Part shown: in pieces, positions 32,015-41,715 of the stretch
How positions within the stretch are numbered: the first letter of the stretch is position 1
Layout of the letters: the number at the start of each line of letters is the position of its first letter
From: Candidatus Thioglobus sp.
Lineage (GTDB): Bacteria; Pseudomonadota; Gammaproteobacteria; PS1; Pseudothioglobaceae
Length of the DNA stretch: 64,000 nt
Assembly: GCA_028345955.1 (NCBI GenBank)
Contig: JAOMEO010000001.1
Span: forward strand, 144,536 to 208,535
Reading direction: 5' to 3'
Position numbers and translations under genes: made by a program
The notes under the pieces: model-generated
Databases searched by the model: none
What the model was told of the DNA's origin: nothing
The model's input: only the letters and a program-made list of their open reading frames with translations

Positions 32015-33484
32015 ATGGAACAATTTCAACACTATATTAACGGTAAATTTAGTAGTGGAGTAGATTACTTCGAAACACTTAACCCAGCCAATGGAAAACC
32101 TTGGGCAACCTTTCCTGCAGCCAACGAAGAAGAGTCAAATATGGCAATTGAATCTGCCCATGATGCTCTATATAAAGGCCCATGGTCTGAATATACAGCA
32201 ACTGAACGAGGAAAATTATTACACAAATTGGGTGACTTAATTTCAAAACATGCAAATGAGCTTGGTGACCTTGAAACAAGAGACAGTGGCAAGTTAGCGA
32301 TTGAAACTCGAGCTCAATCAAAATATGTAGCTGATTACTACTACTATTATGCTGGGCTTGCAGACAAAATTCAGGGCGAAGTTCTGCCTATTGATAAACC
32401 AAACATGAGAGTCTTTACAACCCGTGAACCGATAGGCGTTGTAGTAGCTATTGTGCCATGGAATGCTCAGCTATTCCTCTCGGCAACTAAAATTGCCCCC
32501 GCTTTGGCGGCCGGTAATACGATCGTCGTAAAAGCATCTGAACAGGCACCTGCTGCTCTATTTAAATTGGCTGAATTGGTTGATGAGACAGGCTTTCCAC
32601 CTGGTGTTATTAATATCCTAACTGGATTTGGAGAACCATGCGGACGCGTTATTACCTCTCACGCTAAGGTAGCAAGAGTGGCGTTTACAGGAGGCAGTGA
32701 AGTTGCAAAACACATTGTTAGAAATACTGCAGAGAATTTTGCCCATGTAAGCCTAGAGCTTGGTGGTAAGTCTCCAATGCTGATCTTTGATGATTGCGAT
32801 ATTGAAGGTGCGGTGAATGGCATTATTGCAGGTAATTTTGGCGCTTCTGGACAAAGCTGTGTGGCTGGATCACGTGTGTTTATTCAAAAATCTATCCATA
32901 GCAAAATACTTGAAAAGATTAAGGAACGCGCTAAAGCCATAATTGTCGGTGACCCATTGGATAAGAAAACTCAAGTTGGCCCCCTTGCAACAATCCACCA
33001 AGTTGAACGCGCTCATGCCGTCATTGACAGATCCATTAAGCAAGGTGCAAAGATTATTTTTGGTGGTAAACGTCCTGATTACTTATCAGAGGGTTGGTAC
33101 TTTGAGCCAACCTTGATTGACTGTCCCAGCCAAGCTATTGAGAGTGTATCAACGGAACTTTTTGCCCCCGTTATTAGTGCGATTACTTTTGACACCGAAG
33201 AGGAGGCAATAAAAATGGCCAATGACTCTGATTTTGGACTAGCCGCGGGCGTGTTTACTGAAAACCTTGCTAGAGCACATCGCGTTAGCCAAAAGATACA
33301 CTCTGGGGTTGTTTGGGTAAATACTTATAGAGCTATTTCCCCTATATCACCTTTTGGTGGATTCAAACAAAGTGGCGGAAGTCGCGAAGCCGGTATAGAT
33401 TCCATTCATGAATACACTAGAACTAAAACAACATGGATTAACACCTCCTCAGAACCTATGGGCAACCCCTTTGTTATTAGATAA
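32015..33484 (+). CDS. aldehyde dehydrogenase family protein
   Basis: IVPWNAQLFLSATKIAPALAAGNTIVVKASE; VSLELGGKSPMLIFDDCD; GQSCVAGSR catalytic Cys. Confidence 0.95.
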   Translation: MEQFQHYINGKFSSGVDYFETLNPANGKPWATFPAANEEESNMAIESAHDALYKGPWSEYTATERGKLLHKLGDLISKHANELGDLETRDSGKLAIETRAQSKYVADYYYYYAGLADKIQGEVLPIDKPNMRVFTTREPIGVVVAIVPWNAQLFLSATKIAPALAAGNTIVVKASEQAPAALFKLAELVDETGFPPGVINILTGFGEPCGRVITSHAKVARVAFTGGSEVAKHIVRNTAENFAHVSLELGGKSPMLIFDDCDIEGAVNGIIAGNFGASGQSCVAGSRVFIQKSIHSKILEKIKERAKAIIVGDPLDKKTQVGPLATIHQVERAHAVIDRSIKQGAKIIFGGKRPDYLSEGWYFEPTLIDCPSQAIESVSTELFAPVISAITFDTEEEAIKMANDSDFGLAAGVFTENLARAHRVSQKIHSGVVWVNTYRAISPISPFGGFKQSGGSREAGIDSIHEYTRTKTTWINTSSEPMGNPFVIR

Positions 33485-33524
33485 TTAGATATTTTATGTA
33501 AACCCTAAATTATGGAGAAAGAAG

Positions 33525-33905
33525 ATGGACAAAAAATTATTTGAATTAGGACTTTCTAAGCGGAAGGCAACCTTGGGTAGTGATTATGTCGATAAAAACT
33601 TAGCCTCTGCCGACGATTTTAATCGTGACTTTCAAGAACAAATGACCGAATGGTGCTGGGGCTTTGGTTGGGGAGACGATACAATTGATGAGAAAACCAG
33701 GTCGATGATGAACTTAACCATGATCGCTGCACTTGGAAAAATGGAGGAATGGGAGATTCACTGCAAAGGCGCTCTTAAAAACGGTGTGAGCAAAGAAGAG
33801 ATCAAGTCTATATTACATGTCATTGCAATCTATTGTGGCGTACCCCAAGGTGTTGAATGTTTTAGAATTGCTAGAAAAGTGTTAGAAGAGGCTGGAGAAA
33901 TTTGA
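33525..33905 (+). CDS. carboxymuconolactone decarboxylase family protein (PcaC/AhpD-like fold)
   Basis: DDTIDEKTRSMMNLTMIAALGKMEEWEIHCKGALKNGVSKEEIKSILHVIAIYCGVPQG. Confidence 0.9.
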   Translation: MDKKLFELGLSKRKATLGSDYVDKNLASADDFNRDFQEQMTEWCWGFGWGDDTIDEKTRSMMNLTMIAALGKMEEWEIHCKGALKNGVSKEEIKSILHVIAIYCGVPQGVECFRIARKVLEEAGEI

Positions 33906-33954
33906 ATTAATATCCCTCTGAATCAATAAATCTTATCCTAGTTTTGAGGCTTTT

Positions 33955-35805
33955 ATGAAGCGTTTTTTGTCGATTGTTTTGCTTTTAGTCCTGGTACCAC
34001 TCTCACAAAACTGGGCTTCTGAACTAACTAAAAATACTGAGCTTAATCAGAGCACAAGTACCAATAGCGATTCGCAAATTAATAATGCTCTTCAGCCACA
34101 AGAGAACCTCAATAAGGAAAGCCATCCACTCCAAGTCCATGACGCTTTTCCGTTAACTGTTGTTGCAATTGATGATCAAACTGTTGTTATTACTTGGCTC
34201 ATTAAGGAAGACTATTACCTCTATAAAGATAAAATATCTTTTGTTGTTAATGGGGCAGAGATTGCAAGCATAAACTTTCCTGAGGCTAAATTAAAGAATG
34301 ATGAATTTTTTGGCGAAGTCAGAGTTTACGAAAAACCAATAGAAATATTAGTCACTTTAAGTGAAATCCAAAATGATGCACTCACCCTAAACATAGGATA
34401 CCAAGGTTGTTGGAGTGGAGGTGTTTGCTATCCACCTCAGAATGACTTAATTAAGGTTTCACTCTCAGGAACTGAGACCGTCCAAAGCCAACCTACAGAA
34501 TCAATAAACACTGAAGAATTAAAAGCTAGAGAGCTATTTCAGCAGGGAGGATTGGCTTTATTCTTTGGAGCATTGTTGGCAGGGTTAGCTCTATCCTGGA
34601 CTCCTTGCGTATACCCCATGATTCCAATTTTATCTGGCATTATTATTGGACAAAAACAAACCCCTAGCACCATAAAAGCTTTTCTGATGTCTTTAAGCTT
34701 TGTCCTTTCAATGTCTCTTGCTTATGGCTTGATTGGGGCAACTGCCGGCTACTTTGGGGCTGGAATTAATTTACAGGCAATCATGCAAACGCCGTGGATA
34801 TTAGTTGTTTTTAGTTTAATTTTTATTATTCTTGCTTTTTCTATGTTTGGCTTTTACGACATTCAACTGCCAATTAAATTTCAAAACAAACTTACTCAAC
34901 TGAGCAACAAACAAACAGGCGGTGAATTTGTTGGAGTCTCTATAATGGGCTTCCTCTCGGCACTTATTGTAGGACCATGTGTAACGCCATTTCTAGCAAC
35001 TGCTCTGAGCTACGTTATAGCTGGTGGTAGTGCAATAAAAGGCGGTGTAAGCCTTTTTGCTATGGGACTAGGAATGGGCATCCCAATACTAATAATTTGT
35101 GGATGGGGAGTTAACGCACTTCCTAAAGCAGGGCCATGGATGAATACTATTAAAAATATTTTTGGTTTTCTCATGATTGCTGTTGCACTGTACCTGCTTG
35201 ATCGTATTCTGAATCCGATTGCCTCTCTTGTTCTTTGGGCAAGCTTACTGACTATAGCGCCGATTAAGCTTGGAGCTTTTAGTAATCTAACTAAAACTAA
35301 GGGCTTATGGTACATGCTAGTTAAAGCTACTGGTTTAATCATAATGGGTTATGGCTTACTTCTTTGGCTACTTGTAATCAAAGGTGGAGGAGACATACAA
35401 CAACATATAGAGTCGCTGATTTATGGCGAAAACATAAAATCATCTGAAAACATACAATTTCAGATTATAGAATCTGAAAATCAAATGAATTTAGCCATTT
35501 CTGAAACTGAAAACAGCAACAAGCTCCTGGTGATTAAATTCTATGCTGACTGGTGTGTTTCCTGCAATAAATTAGAAAGGATTGTTTTCTCCGACTCAAA
35601 TGTGATTCAAGCCTTGCAAAGTACTCTTGCTCTGACAGCAGATTTAACACAAAATAATAAGGGCAATCAAAAAATATTAGCAAGATTTAATCTCGTTGGT
35701 CCTCCGGCAATTCTATTTTTCAAGGACGGCAAGGAGCAAAGATCTCATAGAATTATTGGCGAAATTGGCGCCACTGACTTCCTTAAACATGTAAATAGCC
35801 TCTAA
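33955..35805 (+). CDS. dsbD: protein-disulfide reductase DsbD
   Basis: N-terminal DsbD-alpha-like domain, TM domain (SWTPCVYPMIPILSGII), C-terminal thioredoxin-like KFYADWCVSCNKLE. Confidence 0.96.
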   Translation: MKRFLSIVLLLVLVPLSQNWASELTKNTELNQSTSTNSDSQINNALQPQENLNKESHPLQVHDAFPLTVVAIDDQTVVITWLIKEDYYLYKDKISFVVNGAEIASINFPEAKLKNDEFFGEVRVYEKPIEILVTLSEIQNDALTLNIGYQGCWSGGVCYPPQNDLIKVSLSGTETVQSQPTESINTEELKARELFQQGGLALFFGALLAGLALSWTPCVYPMIPILSGIIIGQKQTPSTIKAFLMSLSFVLSMSLAYGLIGATAGYFGAGINLQAIMQTPWILVVFSLIFIILAFSMFGFYDIQLPIKFQNKLTQLSNKQTGGEFVGVSIMGFLSALIVGPCVTPFLATALSYVIAGGSAIKGGVSLFAMGLGMGIPILIICGWGVNALPKAGPWMNTIKNIFGFLMIAVALYLLDRILNPIASLVLWASLLTIAPIKLGAFSNLTKTKGLWYMLVKATGLIIMGYGLLLWLLVIKGGGDIQQHIESLIYGENIKSSENIQFQIIESENQMNLAISETENSNKLLVIKFYADWCVSCNKLERIVFSDSNVIQALQSTLALTADLTQNNKGNQKILARFNLVGPPAILFFKDGKEQRSHRIIGEIGATDFLKHVNSL

Positions 35806-36048
35806 AGTATTTTCACTTATTTGCCTCGAAAATGCAGGCAATGCTCACTATATTTAACTAAATAGATGTTAAAATTCATCTTATATTACTGAGTTAGTCA
35901 TCTTACAATTGAGCTTTTTAGCTCAAAGAATCTAACCTAAATTTTTTAGACAGAGGAGAGGCTGGGTATTATTTCCGCTTCTGACGCAAAGAATTAATAC
36001 TAAATTGAAGTTTGCAACAAAATACATAGAACAATAGAGGGCAAAGCA

Positions 36049-36492
36049 ATGGACATTCGTAAGGTCAAAAAACTAATAGAGCTGTTGGAGCAGTCTGGCA
36101 TGGCTGAAATTGAAATTAAAGAAGGCGAGGAGTCGGTAAAAATCTCTCGTTATGGTAATGCGCCTCTTGCTGCAACAACTTTTTCTCCACAACCAGCGCT
36201 AACTCAAAGTCAAGTTGATTCAACAACAAGGGCTGCAGACAACGGCTCTGAAATAAGTGGCAACCTTATATCATCGCCAATGGTTGGAACTTATTACTCG
36301 GCACCTTCACCAAGTGCGAAACCGTTTGTTACCGTAGGACAACATGTTAATAAAGGCGACACCGTAGGCATTATTGAAGCCATGAAGATTATGAATCAAA
36401 TAGAGTCTGATCAATCAGGCACTGTCGTTGGGATTCTTGTTAAGGATGGCGAAGCAGTTGAATTTGGACAAGCATTAATCGTAATCCAATGA
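36049..36492 (+). CDS. accB: acetyl-CoA carboxylase biotin carboxyl carrier protein
   Basis: [39 protein letters not shown] biotinylation motif. Confidence 0.97.
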   Translation: MDIRKVKKLIELLEQSGMAEIEIKEGEESVKISRYGNAPLAATTFSPQPALTQSQVDSTTRAADNGSEISGNLISSPMVGTYYSAPSPSAKPFVTVGQHVNKGDTVGIIEAMKIMNQIESDQSGTVVGILVKDGEAVEFGQALIVIQ

Positions 36493-37841
36493 GTTCAATT
36501 AAAAAAGTATTAATTGCCAATCGTGGTGAAATTGCTCTGCGCATTCTTCGAACTTGCAAAGAGCTTGGAATTCAAACAGTCGCTGTATATTCAACCGCTG
36601 ACAAAGACCTCAAACATGTTCGTTTAGCTGATGAGGCAGTTTGTATTGGCCCTCATCCCTTAGTTATGAGCTACCTCAATGTTCCAGCTATTATTAGTGC
36701 TGCAGAGGTAACACATGCTGATGCAATTCATCCTGGATATGGCTTTCTCTCAGAAAACGCAGACTTTGCCGAGCAAGTAGAACAAAGTGGTTTTATTTTT
36801 ATTGGTCCTAGAGCTGAGAATATTCGCATAATGGGTGATAAAGTTGCAGCAATCGAAGCAATGCAAAATTCTGGCGTTCCCTGCGTTCCTGGCTCTAATG
36901 GCTCACTTGGTGAAAATGTAAAAACTAATATAAAGATTGCAAAAAAAATTGGCTTCCCGGTTATCATAAAATCCTCGGGGGGTGGAGGTGGGCGTGGAAT
37001 GCGTATTGTTAAATCGGAACAAGATCTTAGCAATTTCATTGAGCTCACTAAGACAGAAGCTTTAAACTTTTTTGGTAACGATGAAGTGTATATGGAGAAA
37101 TTTTTAACAACACCAAGACATATAGAGGTACAAATTCTTGCAGACCAACACGGTAATGCTGTGCACCTTGGCGAGAGGGACTGTTCAGTACAACGTCGAC
37201 ACCAAAAAGTTGTTGAAGAGGCTCCCGCTCCCGGCATAAGTGAAAAGTTACGAAATCAAATAGGCAACATTTGCGCCTCAGCTTGCAAACAAATTAATTA
37301 TCGTGGTGCAGGTACATTTGAGTTCCTTTTTGACAAGGGCGAGTTTTACTTTATTGAAATGAATACGCGAATTCAGGTCGAACATCCTGTTACAGAAATG
37401 ATTACAGGTATAGACATTGTACGAGAACAAATATTGATTGCTGGAGGTGATAAATTATCGATAGCGCAAGCTGATGTCCAAATCAAAGGTCATGCCATAG
37501 AGTGCAGACTAAATGCCGAAGACCCAGAGAGCTTTGTACCCTCTCCAGGAAAAATCACACAATACCATGCTGCGGGTGGTCTTGGTGTTAGGATAGACTC
37601 ACACATCTACAATGGTTATAATGTGCCTCCTCATTATGACTCGATGATTGGAAAAGTGATTACTTTTGGCGAAACTCGCTCCAAGGCGATTATAAAAATG
37701 AAAAACGCTTTAGATGAGATGGTCATCGATGGCATTAAAACGAACATCCCACTTCAAAGAAGAATTATGGCGGACAAGATATTTAATAAGGGCAGCATGA
37801 ATATTCACTATCTTGAAAAGATGCTTGGGGAGCATGTTTAA
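36489..37841 (+). CDS. accC: acetyl-CoA carboxylase biotin carboxylase subunit
   Basis: [55 protein letters not shown]. Confidence 0.98.
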   Translation: MSSIKKVLIANRGEIALRILRTCKELGIQTVAVYSTADKDLKHVRLADEAVCIGPHPLVMSYLNVPAIISAAEVTHADAIHPGYGFLSENADFAEQVEQSGFIFIGPRAENIRIMGDKVAAIEAMQNSGVPCVPGSNGSLGENVKTNIKIAKKIGFPVIIKSSGGGGGRGMRIVKSEQDLSNFIELTKTEALNFFGNDEVYMEKFLTTPRHIEVQILADQHGNAVHLGERDCSVQRRHQKVVEEAPAPGISEKLRNQIGNICASACKQINYRGAGTFEFLFDKGEFYFIEMNTRIQVEHPVTEMITGIDIVREQILIAGGDKLSIAQADVQIKGHAIECRLNAEDPESFVPSPGKITQYHAAGGLGVRIDSHIYNGYNVPPHYDSMIGKVITFGETRSKAIIKMKNALDEMVIDGIKTNIPLQRRIMADKIFNKGSMNIHYLEKMLGEHV

Positions 37842-38875
37842 TGAACATTAAAGTAGGAATCATTGGCGGCTCAGGCTATACTGGAGTTGAGCTTTTACGC
37901 ATATTACACCAGCACTCTGAAGCAGAAGTAATTGCTATTAGCTCAAGGGCACTTCAAGGAAAAAAAGTTGCAGAAATTTTTCCAAGCATGGCAGGTTTAT
38001 CGGAATTAATTTTCTCCATGCCTGATGACAAGCGCTTTAATGACTGTGATATATTATTCTTTGCAACGCCACATGGTGTTGCAATGAATGGAGCTGGATA
38101 TTTCCTTGAAAAAGGCATCAAAGTAATTGACTTGGGTGCAGATTTCCGTATTCATGACGCTACTAACTGGTCACAATGGTACGGTATGGAACACACCCAA
38201 AACTCACTACTAGAAGAAGCAATTTATGGCCAACCAGAAGTTCGAAGAGAGGCCATTAAAAGCGCTCGCTTGGTCGCAAACCCTGGATGTTATCCAACAG
38301 CAGTTCTGTTAGCCCTAATGCCCTTGCTAGAAAATCGACTGATTGATTGTTCAAATATTGTAGCTGACTGTAAATCCGGCACTAGCGGTGCTGGTCGAAC
38401 TGCGAATCAAGCGATGCTTCTTTCTGAAGCTTCTGAAAGCTTTAAGGCGTATGGTGTTGGTGGCCACCGTCACTTCCCCGAAATGAAGCAAGAACTAGAA
38501 CTCATGGCCGGCGAAACAGTTGGTCTTACCTTTGTTCCGCATCTATTGCCCATGATTCGAGGCATTGAAGCTACGATCTATGTCGACTTGCTTGACTCAA
38601 ACGTTGATGTTAGGCCTTATTTCGAAAACGCCTATCAAAATGAAGAATTTGTTAAAATATTGCCTGAAGGCGTTTACCCAGAAACACGTTCTGTTAGGTC
38701 ATCTAACTATTGCCAACTTGCAATACAGTATGTCAAACACAGCGATAAGTTGGTTATTGTGTCTGTCATTGACAACTTAGTAAAGGGTGCTGCAGGACAG
38801 GCCATACAGAACATGAATTTAATGTTCGGGATTGACGAAAAAACCGGACTGTCACAGATCGGTTTATTGCCTTAA
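37841..38875 (+). CDS. argC: N-acetyl-gamma-glutamyl-phosphate reductase
   Basis: VGIIGGSGYTGVELLRIL; VANPGCYPTAVLLAL; KSGTSGAGR. Confidence 0.97.
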   Translation: MNIKVGIIGGSGYTGVELLRILHQHSEAEVIAISSRALQGKKVAEIFPSMAGLSELIFSMPDDKRFNDCDILFFATPHGVAMNGAGYFLEKGIKVIDLGADFRIHDATNWSQWYGMEHTQNSLLEEAIYGQPEVRREAIKSARLVANPGCYPTAVLLALMPLLENRLIDCSNIVADCKSGTSGAGRTANQAMLLSEASESFKAYGVGGHRHFPEMKQELELMAGETVGLTFVPHLLPMIRGIEATIYVDLLDSNVDVRPYFENAYQNEEFVKILPEGVYPETRSVRSSNYCQLAIQYVKHSDKLVIVSVIDNLVKGAAGQAIQNMNLMFGIDEKTGLSQIGLLP

Positions 38876-38935
38876 GAAAAAACATAGTTTGATCAGATCA
38901 ATACATGTTTATTAATATGATAGAAAATTTGGAGA

Positions 38936-39295
38936 ATGTCAATGGTAGCTAGTGAAATTACTGATGAAGCTGATATCGTCTTTAGTGATAGCGCGGCTAG
39001 TAGAGTTGCGCAATTAATTAAAGAAGAAAAAAACCCAGAACTAAGATTACGTGTATATATAACTGGTGGTGGCTGTTCCGGCTTTTCCTATGGCTTTACC
39101 TTTGATGAAAACCTAAAAGAAGGAGATAGTGGTGTATACAATCATGGTGTGCAATTAGTTATTGACCCTATGAGTTATCAATACCTTATGGGCTCCACTG
39201 TGGATTATTTAGAAGATCTTCAAGGCGCTCGCTTTATCGTTAGCAACCCGAATGCCAAGACTACCTGTGGCTGTGGTTCTTCTTTTTCAATTTAA
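38936..39295 (+). CDS. erpA: iron-sulfur cluster insertion protein ErpA
   Basis: [39 protein letters not shown]. Confidence 0.94.
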   Translation: MSMVASEITDEADIVFSDSAASRVAQLIKEEKNPELRLRVYITGGGCSGFSYGFTFDENLKEGDSGVYNHGVQLVIDPMSYQYLMGSTVDYLEDLQGARFIVSNPNAKTTCGCGSSFSI

Positions 39296-39309
39296 TTAAC
39301 AAAATAATC

Positions 39310-40446
39310 ATGAAAGAATATATTCCAGGTCTAGCAGGTGTACCAGCAACTAAATCAGCAATTTCCTCAATCGATGGAGAAAAAGGAATACTTGCCTACC
39401 GAGGTTACTCCATAGACGATCTTGTTGCTCACTCCTCTTTTGAAGAAACTGCACTCTTATTAATGCAAGGAGAGCTGCCAACTCATAAAGAGCTAGAGGA
39501 CTTTAAAGATCTTTTACAAACACGCTACGAGGTTAAAAGTAAAATCCGCGCCCTGTTATGGGCGCTTCCTCAAAAAGGCCACTCAATGGATGTGCTTCAA
39601 ACTGCAATAGCGTCAATGGCAACTTTTTACCCAGATGCAGGCGCGTCGGAACCGGACTCAGAGTACACTCAAAATGCGCTCGTAAAGATCATCTCAAATA
39701 TGAGCACATTGGTAGCAATGTGGACACGTATAAGCAGAGGTTATGATCCAATTCCGCCAAGCAAGGATATGGATTATGCGGAAAACTTTATGTACATGTG
39801 CTTTGGCGAAAAAGCTGATGATAAAATTGTTAAGCTATTGGACGCATGCTTGATTTTGCATGCTGAACACACAATTAATGCCTCTACCTTTTCAACCATG
39901 GTAACGGCATCTACGCTTTCCAACCCCTTCTCTTCAATTGCCGCAGGAGTAGGAACTCTTGCAGGCCCTTTGCATGGCAATGCCAATGAAAACGTACTCG
40001 TCATGCTTGACGAAATAGGCTCTCCTAAAAATGCGCGCGCGTGGATTGAAGATAAACTCAAAAACAAAAAAGTAATTTGGGGCATGGGTCATCGTGAATA
40101 CAAAACAAAGGACCCTCGTGCAACAATTCTTGAACAAATGATTAAAACCTATGTCAACAAAACTGGCCACAATTTATCCGAGCGCTTTGAAACAGCACTG
40201 GAAGTTGAAAGCATTTGTGACGAGCTATTGTCCCACAAGGGCGTCTATCCAAACGTCGATTTTTACTCTGGTATTCTTTATGCTGAATTATTTAAATTTA
40301 CCAAAGAGCACTTCACGTCGATCTTCGCTATGGCACGTTCAGCAGGGTGGGTGGCGCACTGGCACGAACAAGTGAGTCACAATAAAATCTTTAGACCAAC
40401 ACAAATTTACACCGGCAAAGATTTTAGAGACTATCCGGTCAAATAA
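39310..40446 (+). CDS. gltA: citrate synthase (short form; 2-methylcitrate synthase not excluded)
   Basis: IDGEKGILAYRGYSIDDLVAHSSFEE; LHAEHTINASTFS; AGPLHGNANENV; MGHREYKTKDPRA. Confidence 0.9.
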   Translation: MKEYIPGLAGVPATKSAISSIDGEKGILAYRGYSIDDLVAHSSFEETALLLMQGELPTHKELEDFKDLLQTRYEVKSKIRALLWALPQKGHSMDVLQTAIASMATFYPDAGASEPDSEYTQNALVKIISNMSTLVAMWTRISRGYDPIPPSKDMDYAENFMYMCFGEKADDKIVKLLDACLILHAEHTINASTFSTMVTASTLSNPFSSIAAGVGTLAGPLHGNANENVLVMLDEIGSPKNARAWIEDKLKNKKVIWGMGHREYKTKDPRATILEQMIKTYVNKTGHNLSERFETALEVESICDELLSHKGVYPNVDFYSGILYAELFKFTKEHFTSIFAMARSAGWVAHWHEQVSHNKIFRPTQIYTGKDFRDYPVK

Positions 40447-40448
40447 TT

Positions 40449-41189
40449 ATGGGGAAGACCACTCATTTTGGCTATCAACAAGTCGATGTTGATAAAAAAC
40501 AAGGCTTAGTCAAGGGTGTTTTTGACTCAGTAGCAGATAACTATGACCTGATGAATGATGTAATGTCGTTGGGAACACACCGTCTTTGGAAAAATTATAC
40601 AATTGCCAGTAGCAATGTTGCTGAGGGCGACAAGGTGCTTGATATTGCTGGCGGAACAGGCGATCTGGCTATCAAATATAGAGAAAAGGTTGGCCCTTCT
40701 GGCCAAGTCATTTTGTCTGATATTAATGGTTCGATGCTGGAAGAAGGTCGAAAGAACCTCTTAGACCATGGGATCATTGATGTTGAATTTGTCCAAGCAA
40801 ATGCTGAATCGCTGCCCTTTGAAGACAACACATTTGACTGCGTCAGTATTGCCTTTGGCCTTAGAAACCTTACACATAAGAATATTGCCCTTGAGCAAAT
40901 GCACCGAATCCTTAAAAAAGGCGGCTGTTTAATGGTACTGGAGTTCTCTAAAGTTGAGAACGAAATGCTCGAAAAGCTCTATGATTTATATTCATTCAAT
41001 CTAATACCTAAACTGGGCGGTCTTTTTGCTGATGACGAACAGAGTTATCAGTACCTAGCAGAATCAATTCGCAAACACCCAGATCAAGAAACTCTCAAAA
41101 CCATGGTGCTTGATGCTGGTTTTGGTTTGTGCGAATACCACAATCTTTCTGCCGGTATAGTAGCTGTACACAAGGCAATCAAAACCTAG
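40449..41189 (+). CDS. ubiE: ubiquinone/menaquinone biosynthesis C-methyltransferase UbiE
   Basis: THFGYQQVDVDKKQGLVKGVFDSVADNYDLMNDVMSLGTHRLWK; VLDIAGGTGDLA. Confidence 0.97.
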   Translation: MGKTTHFGYQQVDVDKKQGLVKGVFDSVADNYDLMNDVMSLGTHRLWKNYTIASSNVAEGDKVLDIAGGTGDLAIKYREKVGPSGQVILSDINGSMLEEGRKNLLDHGIIDVEFVQANAESLPFEDNTFDCVSIAFGLRNLTHKNIALEQMHRILKKGGCLMVLEFSKVENEMLEKLYDLYSFNLIPKLGGLFADDEQSYQYLAESIRKHPDQETLKTMVLDAGFGLCEYHNLSAGIVAVHKAIKT

Positions 41190-41194
41190 TAAAG

Positions 41195-41713
41195 ATGTTT
41201 CGCCTTACCCTTGAAAAAACACTAAACCACTTAATCAATACCAACAATATTGACACAGAAGGACTTAATAATAAAATTATTGGACTAAGTGTTGATGAGT
41301 TCAATTTAAGGCTACTTTTTATGTTTGCCAATTCACGTGTTTTTGTAATGAGGATGCATGACCAGGGGAACTTTGATGTTGATATTAAACTTAACAAAAC
41401 TGCCTTTTTGTATTTATTTAAAGGCGCCTCCTTTGAAGAGTTAATAGAAAGTGATGAAATTGACATCAATGGAAGTGTCAAAACTGCCCAACAATTAGCA
41501 GATTTGATTGCTCTGGCATCGATTGATGTTGAAGAGTTAGTCTCCCACTATACTGGTGATATTATTGCCCACCAGCTTGGAAAGTCTGTAAAGCTTGTCA
41601 AAGGCAAAGCCAATAAGGATAAAGTCAACATTGTTGAGGCACTAAAAAATGATTTAACAACTCTTCTAGTGGCACCAAGTCGATCAAGATTTTTTAACAA
41701 TAATACACACTAA
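41195..41713 (+). CDS. ubiJ: UbiJ-like SCP2-domain protein
   Basis: Between ubiE and ubiB, SCP2-like sequence (ALASIDVEELVSHYTGDIIAHQLGK). Internal ATG at 41195 just after ubiE stop preferred over track start 41129. Confidence 0.82.
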   Translation: MFRLTLEKTLNHLINTNNIDTEGLNNKIIGLSVDEFNLRLLFMFANSRVFVMRMHDQGNFDVDIKLNKTAFLYLFKGASFEELIESDEIDINGSVKTAQQLADLIALASIDVEELVSHYTGDIIAHQLGKSVKLVKGKANKDKVNIVEALKNDLTTLLVAPSRSRFFNNNTH

Positions 41714-41715
41714 AG

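Noticed and set aside
36728-37237. 169-aa minus-strand ORF inside accC
   Set aside because: Antisense to a strongly conserved biotin carboxylase; no family resemblance.
38889-38901. TTGATCAGATCAA palindrome upstream of erpA as an IscR-type site
   Set aside because: It is a short palindrome that does not match an IscR consensus I can recall, and such AT-rich dyads are common.
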